64,000 bases of DNA from Candidatus Kapaibacterium sp. (GCA_023957315.1 JAMLHE010000003.1:275094-339093), one strand, 5' to 3'; counted from the first letter of the stretch, positions 7,665-16,606 are shown. Made by a program: numbers and translations. Notes: generated by a model from the sequence alone, not told the origin.

Positions 7665-9175
7665 TGAAATTTCGAGATTTTTTTACCAAGAAATCGGATC
7701 AGGTTTCTGAAAAAGAGCCGGTACAAGCACAAACAAATACCGAGAATCAAAAAACCGACGGTTTGTTGGGTGTAACGGCAGGTGCTGACTACATGGAGAT
7801 GGCATTTAATGAACTTCAAAATCCTGATGCAGTTTTGAGGGGAAAAAACAAGGGTGTTGATGAATACTACAAACTGCTTTATGACGGTCATGTATTTAGC
7901 TGTGTTCAATCGCGAAAATCCGGGACTGAATGCTTAGAATGGGATATTGACAGAGGTTTAGAACCAACACGGGAAAGTAAATTCATTAAGGCGTTATTCA
8001 GTAAGCTAAACTTATACAAAGTAATTGATGAAATGCTTGATGCTGTGCTGTATGGTTACAAACCAATGGAAATATATTGGCATGAAGTCGGAACATTGGA
8101 TGTTGAAAATGAAGTATGGAAAGGAAATTTTTTGATTCCATCGGCAATAGTCGGCAAACCTCCACATTGGTTTAAGTTTGATAGTGATGAAAATCTTGTT
8201 TATGATAGACGAGGTGTAAGGGATGTCCCCCACTCTCGGAAGTTCATTGTTGTTAAGCATAACGACACAGGCGGAAATCCCTATGGTCGGGGTGTATTAT
8301 CAAATTGCTTTTGGCCATGGGTGTATAAAAAAGCCGTAATGGAGTTCTGGACTCGGTATTGTGAAAAATATGGCAGTCCATATCTGCTTGGTATTTTGGA
8401 TAAAACAGCCCCAAGTTACAGCCCTGAAGATTTGGCATCTGCTTTATCGGGATTAATCGGTGGTGGTGTAGGTGTATTCTCATTAGATTCGTTGGCAGGT
8501 GAAAAGATTGAAGCAATTAGCGCAGGTAGCACTCAATCAGGTGAGACTTACAAGCAAGTTGTGGGCTTTATGAATGCTGAAATCTCCAAAGCGGTATTGT
8601 CGCAAACATTAAGCACAGAACAGGGTGACAAGGGAACATTCGCACTTGGTAAAGTTCATATGGATGTAAGGCAAGAACTTGTTGAAAGTGATATGCGATT
8701 AATTGAACAAACATTCAATACTTTGATACAGTGGTTAGTCGAATATAACTTTGAAAGTGTTGAACGTATGCCATACTTTGGAATGTACGAAGAAGATGAT
8801 GTTAATTTGGCGTTAGCTGAGCGTGATTCGAAATTGCTATCGACAGGAAAGATTGTGTTTACCAAGGAACATTACAAAAAATATGGCTTGAAAGATGATG
8901 AATTTTACATTCCTGAAGAACCTGAAAATAAACAAGAAACACCCGCATTTAACGAGCATGACGAGCAAGCTAAGGAATTCGGCTCAATAGGTGAAGAAAT
9001 GTTAAAAGTTGTTTCTGAGGCAATTGAAGGGGCAAAAAGCTATGAAGAAATTGAAGACAAGGTATTTGGTTTGTACCCTGATTTAAATAGCGATAAGCTA
9101 ATGAAAGCATTAGAGCATTTATTGTTTGTTAGTGAGGGTTTCGGAAGAGTAGAGGGAGCTAAAGATGCGAAATAA
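7664..9175 (+). CDS. Portal protein, Mu gp29-like (DUF935)
   Basis: A 503-residue protein that begins with a short basic/linker N-terminus and then shows the DUF935 pattern: VDEYYKLLYDGHVFSCVQSR, DAVLYGYKPMEIYW, NPYGRGVLSNCFWPW, EKYGSPYLLGILDK and EISKAVLSQTLSTEQGDKGT. It should form the dodecameric portal through which DNA enters the prohead. The C-terminal 80 residues are acidic and may form the crown. Spacing to the terminase is a one-base overlap, and a GGGG ribosome site precedes the ATG. It overlaps the head morphogenesis gene by 11 bases. Confidence 0.87.
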   Translation: MKFRDFFTKKSDQVSEKEPVQAQTNTENQKTDGLLGVTAGADYMEMAFNELQNPDAVLRGKNKGVDEYYKLLYDGHVFSCVQSRKSGTECLEWDIDRGLEPTRESKFIKALFSKLNLYKVIDEMLDAVLYGYKPMEIYWHEVGTLDVENEVWKGNFLIPSAIVGKPPHWFKFDSDENLVYDRRGVRDVPHSRKFIVVKHNDTGGNPYGRGVLSNCFWPWVYKKAVMEFWTRYCEKYGSPYLLGILDKTAPSYSPEDLASALSGLIGGGVGVFSLDSLAGEKIEAISAGSTQSGETYKQVVGFMNAEISKAVLSQTLSTEQGDKGTFALGKVHMDVRQELVESDMRLIEQTFNTLIQWLVEYNFESVERMPYFGMYEEDDVNLALAERDSKLLSTGKIVFTKEHYKKYGLKDDEFYIPEEPENKQETPAFNEHDEQAKEFGSIGEEMLKVVSEAIEGAKSYEEIEDKVFGLYPDLNSDKLMKALEHLLFVSEGFGRVEGAKDAK

Positions 9176-9884
9176 AGCATTGCTTATAAAGCTGTTAAAA
9201 GCTAAACCTGAGAAGGCTCTGAAGTATCTGTTGCATCGAGGCAAAAACGTTGTGTCGGCTGACGATTGGCAAACACTAAAGGACAAAAGTCACGATACAG
9301 CTTTTACCGTTGCAGGTATTACAAAAGCTGATTATCTGCAAGACATTTACAAAGCTGTAGTTGACATGAAAGAAAATGGAGTGCCACTCGAAAAAGCGAA
9401 CGCTGAGTTAGTTGAACGGCTTAGAAAAAAGGGTTGGATTGGGTCCGGAAATCGTTTTAAAGTTACGCTCGATACAAACATGAAAATTGCTCATTCGCAG
9501 GGGTTCTATGAAACAATGTTACGCCGAAAAGACACTCACCCCTATTGGAAATGGAATCAAATTGAACGCAATACTAAACGGCATGACCATACGCTATTGC
9601 ATGGCAAAGTGTTCAAGGTAGAAGATACGACAATCTTCCCCCCTGCTGATTATGGTTGTGATTGTTCGCCTATACCGATGACAGAAGCAGAATTCAAAAA
9701 CGGTGGTTACACCCTGTCGGATTCAAGTACGCTCAAGATGACTGATGAATTAAAGGAAAGTATTGACAATTTCGGTTTTCGTCCGGGTAAGGTTTATGAG
9801 CCTGACATGGCAAAGTATAGCCCGGAATTGAAGAGAGAAATATTAAAAGCTATGGTCAGACAGAAGCTAAGGAGTAGAAAATGA
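9165..9884 (+). CDS. MuF-like head morphogenesis protein
   Basis: A 239-residue protein of the phage Mu F / SPP1 gp7 family (minor head protein bound to the portal). The marker block is at residues 125-175: HPYWKWNQIERNTKRHDHTL, then HGKVFKVEDT, PPADYGCDCSPIPM. The cysteine pair and His residues belong to the conserved core. It is shorter than Mu gpF because the N-terminal helical part is small. It lies between portal and virion morphogenesis genes as in Mu-like genomes and overlaps both. Confidence 0.85.
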   Translation: MRNKALLIKLLKAKPEKALKYLLHRGKNVVSADDWQTLKDKSHDTAFTVAGITKADYLQDIYKAVVDMKENGVPLEKANAELVERLRKKGWIGSGNRFKVTLDTNMKIAHSQGFYETMLRRKDTHPYWKWNQIERNTKRHDHTLLHGKVFKVEDTTIFPPADYGCDCSPIPMTEAEFKNGGYTLSDSSTLKMTDELKESIDNFGFRPGKVYEPDMAKYSPELKREILKAMVRQKLRSRK

Positions 9885-10480
9885 ATGTAAAATCGTTTAA
9901 CGATGTTATCAAAATAATCAATCAACGCTTAGGGCGATTAAAACCGCCACTTGCTGATGAGATTATGACTGATATTGCCGATATGATTGAACTGTCAATA
10001 GCGAAAAACTTTGATGTTGGTGGACGTTGGGACGGCAAAAAAGATGAAATCGGGTTGTTTTCGGGTGGCACTCAAAAGTGGGCAGAACTCGCAGAAAATA
10101 CCAAGAAGGGATATCGAAAATTAGGTTACTCCGATGAACCTACATTAAACCGAAACAAGAATCTTAGGGCTTCTATAGATGTATTCGCACGTAACGGTAA
10201 AGTGTTTATATCGGCAAATGCACCATACGCCGCTATACATCAATTTGGTGGTACAATTAAGCATCCGGGGGGAACTGAATACGGTTACAGATTGAAAAAA
10301 GACATGAAATCGGGAAAGATACAGTTCCTAAAAAAGGGTCGTGGTTACAAGGTTTTGGGTAAGACCAAACCACATGATATTTACATCCCGGCACGACCTT
10401 ATTTGGTAATTAGCCAAGATGACCTTATTTTAGTACTTGATATTATCGAAAAGAAGCTACCTGTGTACCTAAAGGGCTAA
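9881..10480 (+). CDS. Phage virion morphogenesis protein (Mu gpG-like)
   Basis: A 199-residue protein of the gpG/gp31-type family (tail completion or head-tail joining). Supporting motifs are NFDVGGRWDG near residue 42, YAAIHQFGGTIKHPGG near residue 118, and the C-terminal IPARPYLVISQDD. The start overlaps the MuF-like stop as ATGA. It is the last gene before a strong terminator, so the plus-strand packaging/head operon ends here. The tail genes must therefore lie outside the window to the left. Confidence 0.82.
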   Translation: MNVKSFNDVIKIINQRLGRLKPPLADEIMTDIADMIELSIAKNFDVGGRWDGKKDEIGLFSGGTQKWAELAENTKKGYRKLGYSDEPTLNRNKNLRASIDVFARNGKVFISANAPYAAIHQFGGTIKHPGGTEYGYRLKKDMKSGKIQFLKKGRGYKVLGKTKPHDIYIPARPYLVISQDDLILVLDIIEKKLPVYLKG

Positions 10481-10485
10481 ACAAA

Positions 10486-10510
10486 AAAAGCCACTGCAGT
10501 AGTGGCTTTT
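10486..10510. terminator. Bidirectional intrinsic terminator
   Basis: A perfect 10-base stem (AAAAGCCACT / AGTGGCTTTT) with a five-base loop, with A and T tracts at the stem ends. It lies between the convergent head operon (stop at 10480) and the lipoprotein gene (stop at 10530), and can serve both. Confidence 0.85.
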
Positions 10511-10529
10511 GGTGATAATCGGATAAATT

Positions 10530-10964
10530 TTATTGCTTTACCTCATGGGCGGATACATCATAACTGATTACGTCCTCTTCGTCAACCATATCTCGGATTG
10601 TCATATGGAACGAGCCTGTAATTTTCGGATTAGGGAAGTAAAACTTAATTTGCAAAACCAACGCTTCGTTGCTGTAATTAGTTGGACCGTCATACCTGCT
10701 GATAAACTGACGTTTAAGGCTATCGCCGTCATGTGTGATTATGTCGCTCCAAGTGCCGTCGAATACATATTTGCCGATTTTGATATAAGTATTTCTAAAC
10801 TGAACATCTTCATGCTCTGCAATAGTAAAATAAGGTTTACCCCAACCAAGCATTAGATACCGTCCATCGTAATTTGAGTATTCTGAATTTACAATGTTAT
10901 CCGTGCCACAGGAAGTAAGAAATAGAGTTGTAATTACCACTAATAAAAATATTGACTTTTTCAT
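10530..10964 (-). CDS. Prophage lipoprotein
   Basis: A 144-residue protein with a lipoprotein signal peptide: MKKSI, a hydrophobic core, and a lipobox LTSC whose cysteine is at residue 19. The mature part is mostly beta-strand, opening with a flexible Asn/Ser stretch and ending VISYDVSAHEVKQ. The family is not recognised. Its position as a single minus-strand gene between phage late genes, with its own terminator and a likely promoter (TACTTTTG at 11015-11008), fits a lysogenic-conversion gene such as a surface exclusion lipoprotein. That role is inference. Confidence 0.7.
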   Translation of the reverse strand: MKKSIFLLVVITTLFLTSCGTDNIVNSEYSNYDGRYLMLGWGKPYFTIAEHEDVQFRNTYIKIGKYVFDGTWSDIITHDGDSLKRQFISRYDGPTNYSNEALVLQIKFYFPNPKITGSFHMTIRDMVDEEDVISYDVSAHEVKQ

Positions 10965-11007
10965 AAGAATCGCCTAAAATGTAAAGAATATTCGTTATAT
11001 CTTAGAA

Positions 11008-11015
11008 CAAAAGTA
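11008..11015 (-). promoter_or_regulatory. Candidate -7 element for the lipoprotein gene
   Basis: TACTTTTG on the minus strand fits TAnnTTTG and lies 44 bases upstream of the lipoprotein ATG. I did not find a TTG at the expected distance for the -33 element, so this is a partial match. Confidence 0.3.
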
Positions 11016-11080
11016 ATATTTTTAACGACATGCAGTATCGCAGGTGCAAAACGCAAACTTTTATCTTTGACACTTACGCC

Positions 11081-11374
11081 TTATTTCGTCTCTAATGCCA
11101 TTGCAATCGCGTCTAAATATGTCGAAATCCTTTCGTTAAAGTCTTTGAATAGCTCCCCGAAACCTCCCATTTGTTCATCGAATGTATCTCCATTTTCAAC
11201 ATAGAGTGTGTTTTTACGGCGGAGTTCGAGCATTTTGCAAGTCTCAAGAACTTGGTCATAGGTTAATCCGGTTTTCTTCTGAATGTCTTTTAATGCCTCG
11301 ATTTCTGAAATAACATCCTCTATTTTATCACAACTGTGATAATTACGAGGTTTTTGTTCAAATAATGTTCCCAT
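11081..11374 (-). CDS. Hypothetical helical phage protein
   Basis: A 97-residue mostly helical protein. Residues 18-52 (IEDVISEIEALKDIQKKTGL then TYDQVLETCKMLE) look like two helices with a possible turn. No family is recognised. It lies 29 bases downstream of the gene at 11404-11871 on the same strand and probably shares its transcript. Confidence 0.5.
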   Translation of the reverse strand: MGTLFEQKPRNYHSCDKIEDVISEIEALKDIQKKTGLTYDQVLETCKMLELRRKNTLYVENGDTFDEQMGGFGELFKDFNERISTYLDAIAMALETK

Positions 11375-11403
11375 TTTAAGTAGCCCTTTGATTTATAAAA
11401 AAT

Positions 11404-11871
11404 TTACCTAATCAACCCAACACTTTTGAGTTTTTCGGTATTATTTGTGTTATCAGTATGATTAATCAACCACCAACGTTCAACGGCATCAGCGACGGCA
11501 TATAAAGCTCCCACGCTAAGATGTTTTAGTTTAACTACTAATTCAGCACCATCAACATCATATTCCTTATCCAAGCCATCATGTTTGATAGCATCTTCAA
11601 CCGAAGCGTACATCAATCTGATTGTTAAGTCATCAAACAAAGTTCCTTTTAGAGCATGGCAAATCAACAACGCTTCAGTTTCTGTAAATTCCACTTCACG
11701 GATAGCGTATTTTAACATTTTATAGTAGCGGTCCATGTCACGTCGAGCGGTTTGATGCACCGGTTCTTCATCATTGCCAACTCTTTCTTTTATTTCTTTC
11801 CAAGTGTCTTCCGGCGGGTTGAAATAGACAACTAATTTCTTATTGACTTTCTCTTTCATATACTCACTCAA
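11404..11871 (-). CDS. Hypothetical phage protein
   Basis: A 155-residue protein that is not recognised. It is mixed and highly charged with helices around DRYYKMLKYAIREVEF and EALLICHALKGTLFDDLTIR. The C-terminal part (AVADAVERWWLINHTDN) looks like an amphipathic helix. It forms a minus-strand group with the genes at 11081-11374 and 11993-12406, upstream of the lipoprotein. Confidence 0.5.
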   Translation of the reverse strand: MSEYMKEKVNKKLVVYFNPPEDTWKEIKERVGNDEEPVHQTARRDMDRYYKMLKYAIREVEFTETEALLICHALKGTLFDDLTIRLMYASVEDAIKHDGLDKEYDVDGAELVVKLKHLSVGALYAVADAVERWWLINHTDNTNNTEKLKSVGLIR

Positions 11872-11992
11872 ATATTGTTATAACAGTTTGTTCAAAATTA
11901 CAATTCTAAATGCTCATATTCAAATATTCTTTTTCTCATTCAAACGAATCTAAGGGAGGCTGTAACCTCCCAAAGTTCCGGACTTAGTCAGC

Positions 11993-12406
11993 TTATTTTA
12001 ATTTGATTTCAACAAGTTCCAAAAGTCCAAAAAACAAATCGCCGATGTACACGGTTTCATCAATCAACTTGGCAATGGAAACTACTTTTTCGGAGTGTTT
12101 TTCACCCAAAGTAGCTTCAATCTTTAGGTAGTCATTATTAATTGTGATTGCCACTTTTTCACCCTCGATGTAGGTATGATAAATTCTGTCATCGTCATTT
12201 TGTTCAAAGCTCAAATGTTCGAGAGTGAAAATCTGACCGTCTTTAGCATTAGCAATTTCACCTTGTGTAGCGACTTGCTCTAATTCTATGAATTCAAAAA
12301 GCAAGATTTCTTCAATAAGATTCATAGGATTCACTACTGCCATAGCGTTTTTTTTCAGGTCGAACATCTTAACGTTGATGTTTTGCATCGGTTCTACAGT
12401 TTCCAT
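11993..12406 (-). CDS. Hypothetical phage protein
   Basis: A 137-residue protein, acidic and mostly beta-strand, not recognised. It opens METVEPMQNINVKMFDLKKN and alternates strands (KVAITINNDYLKIEATLGEK). An AAAGGG ribosome site lies ahead of the ATG. It may be transcribed from the repeat-containing region at 12487-12542. A GGGAGG/CCTCCC hairpin without a T tract lies just after its stop (11954-11971). Confidence 0.5.
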   Translation of the reverse strand: METVEPMQNINVKMFDLKKNAMAVVNPMNLIEEILLFEFIELEQVATQGEIANAKDGQIFTLEHLSFEQNDDDRIYHTYIEGEKVAITINNDYLKIEATLGEKHSEKVVSIAKLIDETVYIGDLFFGLLELVEIKLK

Positions 12407-12486
12407 TTCAAATACCCTTTATAAATTGTTTTTAATAGTTTGTGTTTAACACACATGTAAAAATATAACATATTTTTGACATTTCC

Positions 12487-12542
12487 AAACTATATTTAAT
12501 TTATTCCAAGAATAATTTAGAACTTTCTAAACTATATTAAAT
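12487..12542. promoter_or_regulatory. Repeat and palindrome in a divergent intergenic region
   Basis: AAACTATATTTAAT (12487-12500) recurs as AAACTATATTAAAT (12529-12542) with one mismatch, 42 bases apart (about four helical turns). Between them is a 16-base inverted repeat, TTTAGAA-CT-TTCTAAA (12516-12531). The region lies between the divergent genes at 12406 and 12652, so a repressor or activator of both is plausible. Confidence 0.4.
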
Positions 12543-12651
12543 ATAGGTAAATTTTGGCTATATTTATCCATGTTACAAATGCCGTATTCTGTCATCATAA
12601 AACTTAAGTTTGGATAAGTTCATTTTTCATAAATATTTTTAAGGTAATATC

Positions 12652-12996
12652 ATGTCAGAATCTACAATCAACAATCGTCAGATGGAAGAAGTGCAAGAAT
12701 CATACTTCGATGGAGGTTTATCATCCCTAATTGGATTGAAGATATTAGGGTTTTTTGTTATCATATGTACTATAGGGCTCGGCTATCCTTGGATTATGTG
12801 CAAAATATACAGATGGCGCATCAATCATACTGTAATCAACGGCAGAAGGTTGAAGTTCATTGGGAATGCTACCGATTTGTTCGGGCAATGGATTAAATGG
12901 ATACTGCTCAGCATAGTTACAATAGGGATATATTCCTTTTGGTTGGTTATCTCCCTTGAAAAATGGCGAGTGAAGAATACAACTTATAACGATTAG
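12652..12996 (+). CDS. DUF898-like membrane protein
   Basis: A 114-residue protein with two membrane segments at about residues 25-50 and 82-103. The pattern YFDGGLSSLIG, GYPWIMCKIYRWRINHT, INGRRLKFIGNATDLFGQWI and WLVISLEKWRVKNT resembles one half of the DUF898 family (usually four or more membrane segments). In the prophage it is a single-gene plus-strand insertion beside the defence island. A role at the lysogen envelope is possible, but nothing shows it directly. Confidence 0.65.
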   Translation: MSESTINNRQMEEVQESYFDGGLSSLIGLKILGFFVIICTIGLGYPWIMCKIYRWRINHTVINGRRLKFIGNATDLFGQWIKWILLSIVTIGIYSFWLVISLEKWRVKNTTYND

Positions 12997-13023
12997 AATC
13001 TAAAGTTAAATTATAAAATATCA

Positions 13024-14253
13024 TTATCTTCTAATAATTTCATTGATTCTTGCAAAAATTTGTTCATAATCGGCGTTTTCGACTCCGCCTTTAAAATAAA
13101 GGAGCTTCTTGCCTCTTTTAATCGAGTTGTAATGACGAAATAGTTTAGGGTTGTGTTTGGATTTTACAAAGTCAGCTAATGAATTAGAAATGTCAATAAT
13201 AAACATTTTTGCAGGTTCATTGTTGGAAAGCCAATTCCAAAAGGCTTGGTTTATACCATAATCTCCGAACCCATATCCAATAATAATTAGAATATGAGTT
13301 TCATCCAAACATTGTAAAAACTTATTGAATGTTCGAGAATAATAAAATTGGTGGTACTCTTCCAATTTATTTTTAGTGCCAATAAGTATTTCAGGGGCAT
13401 CACTTGTTTTAAAAGTTGAATTGACTCCTAATTCTTGCTTAAATTCATATTGATTTGGACTTTTTATTGTATGCCCCTTTTGAAATTCCGGGGCTCCAAT
13501 ATCTTCAGATAATAGAAAATTATCTATTGAACCATGAAGTTTTAGTAGCTTTGGAGCTTCTTGAGCAAAATTCATTTTACTGTCATACAATTTAATCATA
13601 TTCCTTCCTTTGCACAACTTTGGTAAATCGCCCTTTAACAGTTTTCGAAAATTTTCATGATATTTCAAGCCTTGTTCACTTAATAACGTTTCTATCAACA
13701 AATCATAATTTGTTGTACAGTATGAATTTATTATATTAAATTTAGATAGTCTCTTTATAAAAGAGTTGAATCCATCATATTTATTAAGATTTGTAGGACT
13801 TTTTGACATCAAGGACAATAACACATTTTTTGAAATATTGTGGCAATAGCTATCAAGAACATGCTTGAAATAATCTATTTTCTCAAATTCTTTACTATGC
13901 ACACTTAAAATGGTTTGCAGTTCATTAAGAATGGGGTCTGACAATAAATCAGAACCATCTTTCATGATTCGAAATAATCTATTTATTTCATAATAAACAA
14001 TCTCATAGTTCAAATCTATTTTTTTGTTTTTATAAATTGAAATCCTTTGTGAGCAAAAATCTAAATATTTATTGATAATGTTGAAATAAAACAAATAATC
14101 TTTTGTACGTATCTTAGAATTCAAATCATGTTCAACGATAAATGCTCCTGTCGAATAGCAAATTGCAAGGTCAATTTCTTGCATCTTTGGATAGCCTGCT
14201 GGAACAGAAAATCCGCTACCCATAAAAAAGGATATGTTTTTCTTTGTCATCAC
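13024..14253 (-). CDS. SIR2-family protein (likely NAD+-depleting defence effector)
   Basis: A 409-residue protein with an N-terminal SIR2-like Rossmann fold: GSGFSVPAGYP (residues 12-22), CTTNYD (179-184), LHGSID (239-244) and IIIGYGFGDYGIN (323-334). The histidine of LHGS and the asparagine of TTNYD are the residues normally needed for NAD+ hydrolysis in SIR2 defence proteins. The C-terminus is short, so there is no large sensor domain as in DSR proteins. It overlaps a 72-residue gene as ATGA, so the two probably form a two-component abortive-infection unit. The exact system type cannot be named from sequence alone. Confidence 0.82.
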   Translation of the reverse strand: MMTKKNISFFMGSGFSVPAGYPKMQEIDLAICYSTGAFIVEHDLNSKIRTKDYLFYFNIINKYLDFCSQRISIYKNKKIDLNYEIVYYEINRLFRIMKDGSDLLSDPILNELQTILSVHSKEFEKIDYFKHVLDSYCHNISKNVLLSLMSKSPTNLNKYDGFNSFIKRLSKFNIINSYCTTNYDLLIETLLSEQGLKYHENFRKLLKGDLPKLCKGRNMIKLYDSKMNFAQEAPKLLKLHGSIDNFLLSEDIGAPEFQKGHTIKSPNQYEFKQELGVNSTFKTSDAPEILIGTKNKLEEYHQFYYSRTFNKFLQCLDETHILIIIGYGFGDYGINQAFWNWLSNNEPAKMFIIDISNSLADFVKSKHNPKLFRHYNSIKRGKKLLYFKGGVENADYEQIFARINEIIRR

Positions 14254-14468
14254 TTCACTCCCACTTTAACTATTTCTTGCATGAGGCGATTGGTTTCGGT
14301 GCGTTTGTTTATCATTTCGCAAATTGTACCATTCAGGATAACTTCTAAGGAATTGAATTCAATGATGATTTTTCCAATTAGTGGTGCAGCATCTTTCAAA
14401 TACTCCTCACTACTTTCACCGTGATTATCCGAAATATGTTGAATAAAATTTTTATTAACTTTTTTCAT
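14250..14468 (-). CDS. Small helical partner of the SIR2 protein
   Basis: A 72-residue helical protein (GKIIIEFNSLEVILNGTICE, then NKRTETNRLMQEIVKV). The pattern of a long helix with F-LE---L--I recalls the first helix of HEPN-like or SLATT-adjacent helical proteins, but the piece is too short to assign. It may be a truncated version of a larger sensor. The stop overlaps the SIR2 start. A possible -7 element, TAAATTTG, is at 14496-14489 on the minus strand. Confidence 0.6.
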   Translation of the reverse strand: MKKVNKNFIQHISDNHGESSEEYLKDAAPLIGKIIIEFNSLEVILNGTICEMINKRTETNRLMQEIVKVGVK

Positions 14469-14560
14469 TTTTTAACCTACTTTTCTGTCAAATTTAATCT
14501 GTTTCATCTTGTTACCTATTGTCCGCTATATCGGGGGAAGGTCAAAGTGTGTAATCATGT

Positions 14561-16606
14561 TTAGTCTATCAATATTTGTATCATTCTATTCCCATGTTCT
14601 TCAACTTCGTTTTTGCAGTTATCGCCTAATGTGTCCCAATCGTTGTACTCCATCATTATTCTTTGTTTAATACTATCGAGTGTTGCACTTTTATGATAAT
14701 GGTCTTTTTTTGCAATTGGCATATAGTTACTCAAACGCGAATTTTTACTATTGCTAATCAAACATAGATTTCCAAAATGGTTTAGCCATCTATCTTCAAT
14801 TTTCGGATTACCTTCAATTGGATTTTGCGGGTAATAATGTTCAACAGAACTTCTAGATGTGTATTTAAAGTCTTTAATTCTTACATCTTCAAATGGTTTT
14901 TCGCTTTCAATCTTAAAACACTCTTTACCGCTACGATAATTTTGCCACAACAAATAATCAAGATAATTGAAAATGAAATTTTCTACAGATGTGCCTTGAT
15001 TAAGCTTTTCCGGGTCGATTTCATTTTTTGTATTTTGACACAGACCATCATTCATAAAAACTATTTCAAAGTACTCTTTTGCTTCTTTAGCTATAAACCT
15101 ATCGTACAAAAAAGTTTTTGCCAAATCTTCAAGATATTCTTTGTATTTCTTAGCTGTTATATTTTCATTTTCAAAAACGTATTTTAATGCTGCATTTAAC
15201 CAATGCTTGTAAACTAAAGTTGGATTAGAAACATGAAACATTGAAAGTAACATTAATATTTCTCTGTTTTCATCTTCATTATTGTCACCACTTCCAAAAG
15301 TGTTTATGTAGCTGGCATTTTTGTTTTGCTCATACCATTTTAGTTGTTTTAAACTCCAACTGTCTGTTCCTTTTGCGAATTCTCTTTTAATGATATATTT
15401 ATCAAAAAGGAATTTCCCTTTTAACAGATTATAACCGTAATTTTTTACAAAATTTTTCACAGACTCTTTATTGTTCTTAGGATTCTTTAAAATTGGTTCA
15501 AATAGTTCGATTAAACGTTTGTCGTCTAATGGAACATCTTTAACCTTATCATCTAATTTCTCCTCATCTAAGATTGTTACAGCCTGATTTACTTGTATCC
15601 TTAGAATATGTAATAAAAAATTAGAAAAATTAGTTACAGAATTAAACCTTTCTGAGGTGTCATCCTTCTGTGTGGATTGTTCTGTATAGAGTTTGGAAGC
15701 TGGTTCTAAAAGTTCTTCGATTGTTGAATTAATTTTTTCACTTACTTCAATTGAATGGGTTTCTTCTATTGTAGTGATTCCTAATTTACTATAAATATCT
15801 TCATAACTGATTAGTTTATTCCATTTGGTGCCGCTACTGTAATCGTTACCAAATACAATATCCCTTTGGGTAACGTTAAAGCCATATTGGACATATTTTT
15901 CCATGTTCGAGCATGCCTCCCAAATCAAACTAAATGCATATCTATCTTCTTCATCAAGAATTTCTAAGCATTTCGCTTTTAAAATTTCATGCTTTTCCAA
16001 CTGCTCACCTCTACTATTCATTATTTCAAAATAATGATTCAAATCCGTGTCTTCTGGAACCAAAACCCTCAAAATACTGACTTTTTTTATAAGATAGTTG
16101 TAGAAATCTTCTATTGATAAGTTGAAGCCTTGGAGTATCGTTTTCAATGCTTTTTTTGCATCCTTATACCCTTGTCTTATGGCAACATTGCATTCCTTTT
16201 CGTCAAGTGAATCACCATTAAACATATATTGCAATGTTTGAGTGGACAGTTTTCGACTATCAAACTGTAGGTTCATTTCCTTATACCAAGTTAAGTCCAA
16301 TTCTCTATATTCATTTTTGATTAAACTCAGAAGGATGGATAATGTTGTTAATCTCTGTTGTCCGTCAATAGTTTCAAATACTATTGCCTCGCCATTTTTT
16401 CTTTCATAAACTATCAATGTCCCAATATAATAGTTTGGTTTATCTTTTATGGGGTTCTTATCTTTTTTAAGATAATCCACAATATCCTGAATCAATTGGG
16501 TTATTTCACGATTTCGCCAAGCAAAATCTCTTTGATAAATTGGAATTACATATTTATCTTTACTTAATAGTTCTTCTATGCTATATAGTTTAGTTATTTC
16601 ACTCAT
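14561..16606 (-). CDS. DUF262 + DUF1524 (GmrSD-like) protein
   Basis: A 681-residue protein. The DUF262 part at the N-terminus shows IPIYQRDFAWRNREI (about 17-31), YIGTLIVYE and the DGQQRLTTLSIL signature, the ParB-like nucleotide-binding segment of GmrS. The C-terminus has the DUF1524 HNH-like pattern SVEHYYPQNP and LNHFGNLCLISNSKNSRLSN (about 585-635), as in GmrD. Such proteins cut modified phage DNA in type IV systems. It overlaps the upstream DUF262 gene by eight bases. Whether it needs modified DNA is not shown here. Confidence 0.8.
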   Translation of the reverse strand: MSEITKLYSIEELLSKDKYVIPIYQRDFAWRNREITQLIQDIVDYLKKDKNPIKDKPNYYIGTLIVYERKNGEAIVFETIDGQQRLTTLSILLSLIKNEYRELDLTWYKEMNLQFDSRKLSTQTLQYMFNGDSLDEKECNVAIRQGYKDAKKALKTILQGFNLSIEDFYNYLIKKVSILRVLVPEDTDLNHYFEIMNSRGEQLEKHEILKAKCLEILDEEDRYAFSLIWEACSNMEKYVQYGFNVTQRDIVFGNDYSSGTKWNKLISYEDIYSKLGITTIEETHSIEVSEKINSTIEELLEPASKLYTEQSTQKDDTSERFNSVTNFSNFLLHILRIQVNQAVTILDEEKLDDKVKDVPLDDKRLIELFEPILKNPKNNKESVKNFVKNYGYNLLKGKFLFDKYIIKREFAKGTDSWSLKQLKWYEQNKNASYINTFGSGDNNEDENREILMLLSMFHVSNPTLVYKHWLNAALKYVFENENITAKKYKEYLEDLAKTFLYDRFIAKEAKEYFEIVFMNDGLCQNTKNEIDPEKLNQGTSVENFIFNYLDYLLWQNYRSGKECFKIESEKPFEDVRIKDFKYTSRSSVEHYYPQNPIEGNPKIEDRWLNHFGNLCLISNSKNSRLSNYMPIAKKDHYHKSATLDSIKQRIMMEYNDWDTLGDNCKNEVEEHGNRMIQILID

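Noticed and set aside
11954..11971. Hairpin GGGAGG-CTGTAA-CCTCCC as an intrinsic terminator
   Set aside because: The stem is only six bases and no T tract follows on either strand, so it is noted only in the gene entry.
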